From CAKZNE01 sp040222435 (GTDB taxonomy: Bacteria > Bacteroidota > Bacteroidia > Flavobacteriales > Schleiferiaceae), in the NCBI GenBank assembly GCA_965212245.1, contig OZ243107.1:3348001-3412000 (forward strand): DNA of 64,000 nucleotides, read 5' to 3'. The translations under genes and the position numbers were made by a program. A model generated the notes under the pieces. That model did not search any database and had not been told where the DNA came from. It was given only the letters and a program-made list of their open reading frames with translations. This document shows positions 8,981-16,629 of this stretch, piece by piece (the stretch's first letter is position 1; every line of letters begins with the position of its first letter).

Positions 8981-9967
8981 TTATCCGAGTAAAACAGCCC
9001 GTGCTTCTTCCATTAGTTCCTTTCGCCTGCTGAGATCAATTTCCAAAGGCAATTGCGCCAGCCCTAAAATTCTGCGCAGTATTTCTGTAGCTGTAAATTT
9101 TTGGCGAAGTTCATCATCCAGTCTGGCTTTAGAATCGTATTGCTCCAGGGCCTTTTGTATAAGTTCTTCCAGCTGATCGGCCATTTTCAGGTGTGCTATG
9201 GTTACACCTATTTCAAATTCAGCAGGGCCAAAAAAGCAAAACTCCGGATCAATGATGCGTACACCTTCAGCGGTTTTAAGCCAGCTGCCAGGAAAGTAAT
9301 CACCGTGTAAGAGCTTATCACCATCTGAGAGATAGCGGGTTCCCATTTTCTCAACTTCCCGCTTCAGATCTTCATCCTGTTTATAGGATATGGCGGCTTG
9401 CGCCAGACCGGGCAGAACATCATCCAGGTTCAAACCGTTCTCATCCAGGTAAGGATATACGAACATATGCTCATGGTTAAGCTCCCGCATCTTGCGATTA
9501 CGGATTACATGGGAAGCGCTTTCAGCGGAAAAGCTGTTGTGAAGCTCAGCAGCAAAGTCCATGATAGGCATTAATTCTGCTTCAGGGATGTTTTTCCCGG
9601 ATTGATATATATAGGTGTAATCGCTTCCGGCCCCCAGGTCATCCATAACTATAATGCTATTCTCCACATCCACACCTGTAATATTGGGCATCATAGCCTT
9701 CAGCGAAGGCTTCTCACCGATAAGTTCATAAAACCCGGCTTCCCGCAAGGCCCGCTCTGCCGGTGCAGCCACCTGGGGGTATTTCTCTACATATTCGCGG
9801 CTCTGCTTTATGATAAAGCTGCGTTCACCGGTATCTATACGCAGGGTGAAATTCATATTGCCTTCCCCGGGTTTTTCGGTAGATTCTATACGCTCGGTTT
9901 GGTTGAGCCAACCTTTATCTTGCAGGTACTCCTGTAATTCGCTTTTGTTGGTAGTTAGTTTAAGCAT
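8981..9967 (-). CDS. APH-fold small-molecule kinase resembling 5-methylthioribose kinase (MtnK)
   Basis: This 328-residue protein has the aminoglycoside-phosphotransferase fold. An N-terminal nucleotide-binding Lys lies in 'SFIIKQS'. The catalytic loop reads LLHGDYFPGSW, and the metal motif IIDPEFCFFGPAEFEIG closely matches the GDLHTGS...DPEF.FYGP.GFDIG pattern of MtnK. MtnK phosphorylates 5-methylthioribose released from methylthioadenosine. A related role here would be to phosphorylate the sugar (or nucleoside) released or imported by the neighbouring genes. A GTG at 9988 could also start the frame. I chose the ATG at 9967 because it keeps the usual distance to the first fold elements. No mtnA or mtnN is nearby, so a true MTR kinase role is unproven. 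Confidence 0.7.
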   Translation of the reverse strand: MLKLTTNKSELQEYLQDKGWLNQTERIESTEKPGEGNMNFTLRIDTGERSFIIKQSREYVEKYPQVAAPAERALREAGFYELIGEKPSLKAMMPNITGVDVENSIIVMDDLGAGSDYTYIYQSGKNIPEAELMPIMDFAAELHNSFSAESASHVIRNRKMRELNHEHMFVYPYLDENGLNLDDVLPGLAQAAISYKQDEDLKREVEKMGTRYLSDGDKLLHGDYFPGSWLKTAEGVRIIDPEFCFFGPAEFEIGVTIAHLKMADQLEELIQKALEQYDSKARLDDELRQKFTATEILRRILGLAQLPLEIDLSRRKELMEEARAVLLG

Positions 9968-10020
9968 AGTCCATTTTTTTATAGTCACCCTGAGTTGGTA
10001 CGTAGAGCATATAAGGGTGG

Positions 10021-10073
10021 GCGTTCAGGCTTCGATCCACCCCTAAATCCTTTGGGGGCACTCGGCCTGACGC
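10021..10073. repeat. Nested hairpin element between kinase and hydrolase genes
   Basis: The outer arms are GCGTTCAGGC (10021-10030) and GCCTGACGC (10065-10073), complementary apart from one bulged T. Inside them CCCC and GGGGG form a second stem around TAAATCCTTT. A T-run follows on the plus side. The structure lies inside an otherwise compact minus-strand run and looks like a dispersed intergenic palindromic element. It could also act as a processing or attenuation site. Copy number elsewhere was not checked. Confidence 0.5.
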
Positions 10074-10084
10074 GAATTTTTATC

Positions 10085-11005
10085 TCATTGTATTAAGCTC
10101 TTCATCAATCGCTCGTGGTAATCCGCTACTACATCATAGCAGTATTTCACTTTATAGCCTATCCCCTTATCACACAGCAGGTAATGCTTAAATTTCTCCC
10201 GGTCATTATCTTCCTGTACGGTGTCATTCAAGTGAATTTCAATACGGGCATTTAAAGGTTCTGATACAATGTCGCGGGGTTCAATAATGTAATGACTGGC
10301 CAGTACATCAAAGGGGTTAAAGCCGTGTGCTCCCTGATCTACCCACTGTTGCAGCCAAGTAGCTGATTCCCTCGATATCCATTGGTTCAAAGCATCACTC
10401 TGAGCCAGGGTATCCATATCCTCCGGGGTTAACCATACTTTACTGGATATTTCAAAAGGACAAAGGGTTACCGGTACTTCATGCTGAAACATGAGCAGGA
10501 AGGAGTCCACATCCTTATCAAAGTTGGCATCTCCCGCATGGCGTCCCTTATTGCCAATAGCAAAATAATCGGTGTGTTTTCTGCGCCCGGCTACCAGCAC
10601 CACTTCTTCTATCTGGTCTTTCAGTTCCGGATACCTCAGCAACAATAGCCCTACATTGGTAGCAGGGCCAATAGCCATAATAATTAGTTTCTGCTGACGC
10701 AAGGCCTCCGCCAGTGCTTCCACGGCTTTGTTGGTCTGTACATGAGGAAGGCTTATCTTTTCACCTGCTCCCTTATACACGGGTATTTTACCTCCTGCAA
10801 ATTCATCATTCATCAGGTGGCACAGTTTATCAGCTTTTTCAATAGTAGTATTACCGAAAACAGAACTCATCCCAACAATATCCACCTTATCCGATCTCAT
10901 AAGTTGCAGAATGGCGTAGCCATCATCTACATCACAATAGCCGGGGCGGTTTTCACGCTCCATCCCTACGGAGAGGTCAGTGTCAATCCAAACTTGTTTT
11001 TTCAA
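10085..11005 (-). CDS. Inosine/uridine-preferring-type nucleoside hydrolase (divergent subfamily)
   Basis: This 306-residue enzyme of the nucleoside hydrolase (IUNH) superfamily would cleave an N-glycosidic bond to give a base and a ribose-like sugar. Metal-binding acidic residues are present as DTD (8-10) and DVDD (25-28), but 16 residues separate them instead of the usual three. VFGN, 'AIGPATNVGLLL' and ANFDKDVD match family motifs. The usual catalytic His of the HD..A motif is not obvious; the region reads FNPFDVLASHY. The frame opens with TTG at 11005, with no ATG available before the metal motif. It lies between the ATPase and the kinase genes. The substrate may be an unusual nucleoside. 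Confidence 0.75.
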   Translation of the reverse strand: MKKQVWIDTDLSVGMERENRPGYCDVDDGYAILQLMRSDKVDIVGMSSVFGNTTIEKADKLCHLMNDEFAGGKIPVYKGAGEKISLPHVQTNKAVEALAEALRQQKLIIMAIGPATNVGLLLLRYPELKDQIEEVVLVAGRRKHTDYFAIGNKGRHAGDANFDKDVDSFLLMFQHEVPVTLCPFEISSKVWLTPEDMDTLAQSDALNQWISRESATWLQQWVDQGAHGFNPFDVLASHYIIEPRDIVSEPLNARIEIHLNDTVQEDNDREKFKHYLLCDKGIGYKVKYCYDVVADYHERLMKSLIQ

Positions 11006-11042
11006 TGTTGTTGGTTTTTATGGTTTTACTTCTCTTGTTTAT

Positions 11043-11789
11043 TTATCCCGAAACCTGTTTCAGCGGGTTGGATACCAACCCTTCCCAAAAGCCTATTTCA
11101 CTTTGTACTCCTGTTTCCGGGTCGCGTATAAAATCATTCTTATCTTCATATACCTTCAGTCTTCCACTCCGCATAAAGGCAATTTCATCACCCATCAGAA
11201 TAGCTTCTTTCAGATCGTGTGTTACAAAAAGTGAAGTGATCCTGAATTCTCCGGCAATTTTTTTAAACAAGCCCTGCATCCGCTTCCGGGTACCGGCATC
11301 CAGACTACCAAAGGGTTCGTCCAACAGCAAAAGTGAAGGATTGGTAATGATAGCACGGCCAAAGGATACACGCTGGCGTTGCCCTCCGGACAGCTGATGA
11401 GGCATCTTATTGGCCTGCCCTTCCAGCTCCAGGCTATGGATCATCTGTTCTACTTTTTGCCGTATCTCTGCTTTGGGAAGTTTCTTGAGGCGCAGGCCAA
11501 AGGCTATATTTTCAAAGGCACTCAGGTGCGGGAACAGCAGATCCTCCTGGTATAGGTACACAATGTTCCGCTTTTCAGGTATTCGTTTATCAATAGCTTC
11601 CCCCTTCAGGGTAATGGTACCGCGATCAGCCGCTTCCAAACCGGCAATGATCTTGAGCATGGTGGTTTTTCCACACCCGGATTTCCCGAGTATACTCAGG
11701 GTCTTATGCGCTTCAAGCGAGAAGTTCAGATCTTTCACTACTTCTTCACTATTAAAGCTTTTTACAATATTTTGTACTTCTAAAAACAT
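11043..11789 (-). CDS. ABC transporter ATP-binding protein (YnjD/PotA-like)
   Basis: This 248-residue ATPase has Walker A GKSGCGKTT (35-43), a Q-loop (YLYQEDLLFPH), signature LSGGQRQR, Walker B LLLLDEP and the switch His in VTHD. It belongs with the class that powers iron, thiamine, polyamine and YnjBCD-type importers. Two permease genes and a binding-protein gene lie immediately upstream, so it should energise that importer at the inner membrane. The 121 bases between it and the second permease show no feature I recognise. Confidence 0.9.
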   Translation of the reverse strand: MFLEVQNIVKSFNSEEVVKDLNFSLEAHKTLSILGKSGCGKTTMLKIIAGLEAADRGTITLKGEAIDKRIPEKRNIVYLYQEDLLFPHLSAFENIAFGLRLKKLPKAEIRQKVEQMIHSLELEGQANKMPHQLSGGQRQRVSFGRAIITNPSLLLLDEPFGSLDAGTRKRMQGLFKKIAGEFRITSLFVTHDLKEAILMGDEIAFMRSGRLKVYEDKNDFIRDPETGVQSEIGFWEGLVSNPLKQVSG

Positions 11790-11910
11790 ATGGTCTGTTG
11801 AAGTTGAGTTTTATCCATTCCGGATAGTATTATTTCATTTCCGATGATGCTCACTCCTACTGTGCTCAGCCTGACATCTACCTTCTTATATCTCATATCC
11901 CTTCTCTTCA

Positions 11911-12687
11911 TCACACAATCTTGTTAAACACATAGCGCTTATTGAGGTACAGCAATACCACCGGTGGAAAAATGAGTAAACATGAACTCAAGGCACCGTA
12001 ATAGAAATTAGCCTCTTTGATAAACAGGAATACTTTGATGGTAAGTGTTTGCACTTTACCCACCCCGATAATGGAAGTGAGCCCGTATTCAAACCACGAA
12101 ATGAGAAAGGTTTGAAAAAAGCAGATGAGCAGCATCCCCCTGGCAATGGGTAACAGTACTTTAAAAAAGGTTTGCGTTTGGTTTCCACCTAAGGTAGCCA
12201 CCAGATCTTCCAGGCTTTTAGTACGCTCATTCCAGAAACTGCTGAAGAATATAAGAGCATAGGGAAAGGCAATCATGAATTGAGCAACGATAACCCCGGT
12301 AGCTTTACCAAACAGTCCCAGCTTCAAGAAGAAAAAACTCAAACATGCCCCAAACACCACGGGTGCCAGGATGTATGGGAAATACGTGAGCAGTGTAAGC
12401 GTATGTTTTTTAGGATGATAGGATACGGCACGACTTATAAAGAAGCCGGATAAAGTGGAAACGGTGGCAACAGAGAGCGAAATAACCACCGAAATAAAGA
12501 AACTGCCCCATAAACCGGTTTCGGAAGCAAAGATCTCGCTCCAGTTGCGAAGACCTAAATAGGCAGGCATTATATCCGGGAACCGCCATTCTGAAGCCAT
12601 AGACAGCAATACCAGGTAAGCAAACGGAAACAAGATCAGCAGCACTAAAAAGGATAATATGAGCGGTTTCCAGGCTGCTTTCATCAT
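11911..12687 (-). CDS. ABC transporter permease, second subunit (YnjC/ThiP C-half-like)
   Basis: This 258-residue protein has about six membrane helices. The EAA-type loop 'EDLVATLGGNQTQTFFKVLLPIARG' docks the ATPase. Its start (tandem ATG) overlaps the stop of the first permease by 4 bases, which signals translational coupling. In E. coli YnjC the two halves are one protein; here they are separate genes forming a heterodimer. Confidence 0.87.
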   Translation of the reverse strand: MMKAAWKPLILSFLVLLILFPFAYLVLLSMASEWRFPDIMPAYLGLRNWSEIFASETGLWGSFFISVVISLSVATVSTLSGFFISRAVSYHPKKHTLTLLTYFPYILAPVVFGACLSFFFLKLGLFGKATGVIVAQFMIAFPYALIFFSSFWNERTKSLEDLVATLGGNQTQTFFKVLLPIARGMLLICFFQTFLISWFEYGLTSIIGVGKVQTLTIKVFLFIKEANFYYGALSSCLLIFPPVVLLYLNKRYVFNKIV

Positions 12688-13544
12688 TCAACTATGGATT
12701 CAGCGGTTTTAGACTTTCGGGAAAAGAGCAACACTGCGGCCAGAGAAACTATAAAAGTGTAGATCACCGCCACCACGTAACCTTCCGATATTTTAGTAAG
12801 GTCGTATTGCTTGATCTCTCTGATAATAAGCACGGAAAGCATTTGTGGTGATTCCTGACCCAGTATTAATGGAACCTCATAGGCGCCCAGTAAAAAAATG
12901 AAATACAATACAATCAAGGTCCACGTTTTTCGAAGTATCACTGGCAAGCTCACCCGCCAGGTGATCTGCCGCTTATTGGCTCCTAATGAATGAGCCAGTT
13001 TGGAAAGCTCCTCTACCCTTTCGTTTTTATACACATTCAGGAAGAGTAAAACAAAAAAGGGCATGACTACCGTAATAAAAGTGAGGATAATACCGAAGGC
13101 CCATTGGTCATTAACCAGATCCGGAAACTGGCGGGCTTCCTTTATCCAGCCCCAATGGTAAGCAAAGCGTGAAAAGAAACCGGCTTTGGAAAAAAGCTGA
13201 AAGGTGAAGAAAGCGCATACCACCCCCGGAATAGCCAGTGGCAGATAAATTATAAACGAAAGGAATTTACGGTTGAGTTCACGTACAAAGTTCAGGCTTA
13301 ACCAAAGGGCCAGGCTTACGGATATAACCACGGAAACAGCCGCTACTAAAGCACTATAGCCAAAAGATCTGAAAAACTCGCCAGACTCCAGTACTGCGGA
13401 CCAAAACTCAGTGGTAAAGCCTTGATTTACCACACCTGCCATACCAAAACTGTACAGTAATGCATAAATAAATGCAGACGCGAAAGGCACGACACCTATC
13501 AGCACAAAAAATATCAATCCTATTTTAGAGAGCTTATTTCTCAA
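12684..13544 (-). CDS. ABC transporter permease, first subunit (YnjC N-half-like)
   Basis: This 286-residue protein has six predicted membrane helices and an EAA loop ('EELSKLAHSLGANKRQITWR'). It starts with TTG at 13544, inside the last codons of the binding-protein gene (11-base overlap). No ATG is available before the first helix. It pairs with the next permease to form the inner-membrane channel of a YnjBCD-like importer. Confidence 0.87.
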   Translation of the reverse strand: MRNKLSKIGLIFFVLIGVVPFASAFIYALLYSFGMAGVVNQGFTTEFWSAVLESGEFFRSFGYSALVAAVSVVISVSLALWLSLNFVRELNRKFLSFIIYLPLAIPGVVCAFFTFQLFSKAGFFSRFAYHWGWIKEARQFPDLVNDQWAFGIILTFITVVMPFFVLLFLNVYKNERVEELSKLAHSLGANKRQITWRVSLPVILRKTWTLIVLYFIFLLGAYEVPLILGQESPQMLSVLIIREIKQYDLTKISEGYVVAVIYTFIVSLAAVLLFSRKSKTAESIVE

Positions 13545-14778
13545 TGACCTGGGTTCTGAAATCTTCGTATAAACGGATCATATATTCGGGAGCCGGTTCT
13601 TGAATGGCTTTTTCCGCCAGCTTGGCTGGCTCAGGGGCATATTTACGCTTAGGTGCGTTTTCAAACCTGGCTTTCCATTCTTCCGGCAAGAGGCTAGCAT
13701 CCAATACCGTACGTGCTTCCCGCCCGTTGCGGCTCAGTTTTTCAAATTGTGCTTCGGGCGACATTAAAAAGTTAATGACCACCATAGCTCCCTCTTTATT
13801 GGAGCTGTTGTAAGGAATACCGAGGTAATTGGCGTTAAGAACGGTGCCATTATCCCAGGCATAAGCCCGGGTGGTTTTCGGAAAAAGTCCTTCCCGTACT
13901 TTATCCTCGATACCACCTTCACCAAAGCCATATATCAGTTCCAGTTCTCCGGTGGCGAACATCTGATCCATCTTGCTGTGTTCCCTGGGGAAAGTGCTAC
14001 CATTCTTCCAGAAGTATTTTTTATTGCGGTTAATGTAACCCCACAACTCTGCGGACAATCTTTGGTACTTTTCTTCATCAAACGGTCCATCCAGGCTGGC
14101 AGGACTCCCCCCCAGTTCGGCCAGAAAACTCTTGAGCAGAGTCATTCCGGAAAAATCATTGGAAATGGTAAAGGTTCCGGGATTAGCTTTGAGATAGGCT
14201 TCCAGCTCCGTTAGGTTGGCCGGTGGATTAGGTGTTTGTGCAGAGTCATACACCAGGGCATATTGCCCCATCCCCCACGGGGCTTCCATATAATTTACAG
14301 CTTGTTGAAAATCAATACTAATAAAAGGGTTGTCAAAATTGACATACGCTGCACTCGGTAATTTTTTCACAAAAGGGCCCCATAAACCATTGATCTTCCG
14401 GAGCTGGAAAAAGGTTTCCCCGTTTATCCATACTATATCCACCTGTCCTTTTTCTACTCCGGCTTGTTTTTCACCCATTACCAGTTGAACAATCTCCGGG
14501 CCCTGACCTCCGGTTATACGAAGGTTTACATCAAATTTTTCTTTTACCTGAGGCACCACATAATTATTGATGTAGTTATTCAGGGTGGGACTTCCCTGCC
14601 ACATCATAAAATTGACCGTAGTTCCCGAAGCCTTCTGTTGGGTTTCTTCCCAACTCAATTCATCAATGGGTTGCTGAGCGGTGGTATTACCATTTTGGCA
14701 GGAAGTGGCCAGAAGACTCCATGCCACAACACCTAAAACAAAGTTTTTTAAAAATCCAGGGGGGGAATGTAAATGCAT
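13534..14778 (-). CDS. YnjB-like ABC transporter substrate-binding lipoprotein
   Basis: This 414-residue periplasmic lipoprotein has a signal peptide ending LLATSCQNG. The mature region resembles YnjB (COG4134), with a start like 'VNFMMWQGSPTLNNYINNYV' and segments such as DIVWINGETF, WGMGQYALVYD and the late GIPYNSSNKEGAMVVINFLMSPEAQ. It should deliver the solute to the two permeases encoded next. The true substrate of YnjB proteins is not settled. The nucleoside hydrolase, MtnK-like kinase and radical SAM genes downstream suggest a nucleoside-like compound. The 105 bases before the gene contain a perfect GCTTTTTT/AAAAAAGC hairpin (minus strand, near 14835-14853) and probably the promoter of the transport genes. 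Confidence 0.85.
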   Translation of the reverse strand: MHLHSPPGFLKNFVLGVVAWSLLATSCQNGNTTAQQPIDELSWEETQQKASGTTVNFMMWQGSPTLNNYINNYVVPQVKEKFDVNLRITGGQGPEIVQLVMGEKQAGVEKGQVDIVWINGETFFQLRKINGLWGPFVKKLPSAAYVNFDNPFISIDFQQAVNYMEAPWGMGQYALVYDSAQTPNPPANLTELEAYLKANPGTFTISNDFSGMTLLKSFLAELGGSPASLDGPFDEEKYQRLSAELWGYINRNKKYFWKNGSTFPREHSKMDQMFATGELELIYGFGEGGIEDKVREGLFPKTTRAYAWDNGTVLNANYLGIPYNSSNKEGAMVVINFLMSPEAQFEKLSRNGREARTVLDASLLPEEWKARFENAPKRKYAPEPAKLAEKAIQEPAPEYMIRLYEDFRTQVIEK

Positions 14779-14883
14779 ATAATACGGGCTTTAACCGCAG
14801 ATTTATAGGGTTTTGAAATAGAGAGAAGCTGCTTTTTTGTAAAAAAAGCCGGTATTGATTCCTGGTGATGCAGGGAGGTCTGT

Positions 14884-15609
14884 TTAGCCGACCAAAGCGC
14901 TGAATGGCGCTGGAGGTGCGCGAAGTCCCTGCAAGGCTAAGGCAGGATCTTGTGGTAAGAATGCTTTATACCCCCATTGGGTTAAGCTCAAATCCTGAGC
15001 GAAAGCAAGACGTAATAACTGGTACAAAAGAGTTTTAGGTGAGATTTCCTTTAATACATAAACCAGGTCCGCTTCAGAATCCAGATCGCCCAAAGGGTTT
15101 AATAAAGCGGTTTGCATACCATAACAGTCTGCATACATTTCAAAATCCTTTTGTACGGCTGAACTCTCCCAACGGATATTTTGAAAGGCTTGGGCATTAA
15201 AAGCTTCTTTTTGAAGTGCTACCAGATACACCCCACCGTCATGAGCCGGGCCTAAAACCAGCTGAGTGTCTTCCAAAAGCCGGCCCGCCTGATCCAGGTG
15301 AGCAGTTTGAAGGCCGGGACTATCGTTACCGATGGAAACCACTTTATGATATCCCTGGTCAAAAAGCTCCGCAAAGGCGTTGGCATAACGCTCCCCGAAA
15401 GAGTTTCCGGTTTGCTGGTGTTCATAACGCACTTCAACTACCAAAGAGCTATCTGCAGCCACTTTAAGAGTATGGTCTATCAACTCCTGCGCAATAAGAT
15501 AATTGAGGGAACCTGAATGACGGCTAAATGATTTTATACGGGCTTCTTCACCCGGGGTTCGGGTGAAAACCAGCAAAGCTGTTTTGCTTATTTCAGGTGT
15601 GTAAGGCAT
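14884..15609 (-). CDS. TIGR04282-type (DUF2064) nucleotidyl/glycosyl transferase-like protein
   Basis: This 241-residue GT-A-like protein shows the family pattern: LLVFTRTPGEEARIKS at the start, IGNDSPGL (~95-102) and LVLGPAHDGGVYLVAL (~118-133). Families of this type were named rSAM/selenodomain-associated transferase 1 and also occur in arsenosugar gene sets. The usual N-terminal K.P..G..K.RL motif is weak here. It is the first gene of the run leading to the ABC and radical SAM genes, although 105 bases separate it from the binding-protein gene. The transferred group and acceptor are unknown. Confidence 0.75.
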   Translation of the reverse strand: MPYTPEISKTALLVFTRTPGEEARIKSFSRHSGSLNYLIAQELIDHTLKVAADSSLVVEVRYEHQQTGNSFGERYANAFAELFDQGYHKVVSIGNDSPGLQTAHLDQAGRLLEDTQLVLGPAHDGGVYLVALQKEAFNAQAFQNIRWESSAVQKDFEMYADCYGMQTALLNPLGDLDSEADLVYVLKEISPKTLLYQLLRLAFAQDLSLTQWGYKAFLPQDPALALQGLRAPPAPFSALVG

Positions 15610-15759
15610 ATTGGTTTATTAACCAGCACCCGAATGTACGAGGAAAATGACAACTCAGATTGTCTTTTTTTTGACAGTTTTGAAAACGCATTGATTCACA
15701 GGTTGATAAAACCCACCTTTCCCCCTGTATAAATCCATTCTAATTAAATGCTTTAAAGG

Positions 15760-16626
15760 TTACTCAAACACTTCCAAACCAAAGGCAGGTACCAGGTAAG
15801 CCTCTAAAACAAATTGCTTACTACGCCACTCTTCTGTGGTGTACCGGTAACGGAAAAATGTAGGATGATCTTTTAGTTGTTCTTCGTTCATAGGCACATA
15901 GATCATACTATGGCTGCAGTCATGGGGGTCATCATCTTTAGCATTTTTAACAAATGGACACCCTATCCATTCCACGCCTGCAAAAACACCGTTTTCTGGT
16001 AAAAACAGATTTTCATCCTGCAAATCTACCATCACCTCTTTTTTGTTTTTCCGGTCCAGCTCAACAACTATTTCCACGGGCAATCTGGCCCCGGGAGTAT
16101 TATTCTCATTACTGTAAAAAACAACCTTTATGGCCAGGGTGCGCTTTCTTGTCCAGCGCCTTGTGTGAAATATAAATGATTTAATTCTTTTTTTCTCACC
16201 GAAATCATTACGCATCAAAGTAATCCACTCAAATCCTTCATGAGCGCTAAAGGTGTGTCTTTTGGGCAAGCGTTTTACTCCGGTAAATAGAAAGTCAGGT
16301 TCAGCCGAAAAGTTTAAAGTGATTTCTTCAAGAACCTTAGGATTATCTTCCAGGTAAATAATGTCATCAATATCCTTTACATCCACTTTAAGTTTTTTAA
16401 AGTTCAGATGTGATATTTCCAATGCTGTAATATCCTCTCCAAAGTTCAATAATGCCATGCCATTGGCATTGGTATAGGTTCCTCCACTTACAGAACCATT
16501 CATAAGGTAGGTAATATTGGCGTAGGGTACTGCCTCTCCTTGTGAAGAAAGGACACTCACTTCTTTTTGAGCTACCGAAGTAAAGCTCATAGTTAGAGTG
16601 AGCCATAAAAGGTTAAGGTGTTTCAT
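15760..16626 (-). CDS. Secreted CarboxypepD_reg-like-domain protein
   Basis: This 288-residue protein has an N-terminal signal peptide (about residues 1-19). A short carboxypeptidase-regulatory-like beta-sandwich segment follows (~21-95, with the typical 'GEAVPYANITYL' and 'YTNANGMALLNF' phrases). The remaining ~190 residues resemble a carbohydrate-binding-like beta-sandwich with aromatic residues, and I do not recognise them. The gene begins 3 bases after the stop of the upstream nucleoside-phosphorylase-like gene, so the two form an operon. No enzyme motif is visible. Confidence 0.55.
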   Translation of the reverse strand: MKHLNLLWLTLTMSFTSVAQKEVSVLSSQGEAVPYANITYLMNGSVSGGTYTNANGMALLNFGEDITALEISHLNFKKLKVDVKDIDDIIYLEDNPKVLEEITLNFSAEPDFLFTGVKRLPKRHTFSAHEGFEWITLMRNDFGEKKRIKSFIFHTRRWTRKRTLAIKVVFYSNENNTPGARLPVEIVVELDRKNKKEVMVDLQDENLFLPENGVFAGVEWIGCPFVKNAKDDDPHDCSHSMIYVPMNEEQLKDHPTFFRYRYTTEEWRSKQFVLEAYLVPAFGLEVFE

Positions 16627-16629
16627 TTT

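Noticed and set aside
14884..15609. Arsenosugar biosynthesis locus
   Set aside because: The DUF2064 transferase and a radical SAM enzyme invite this reading, but no ArsM-type arsenite methyltransferase is present, and the radical SAM protein shows no arsenic-linked marker that I can see.
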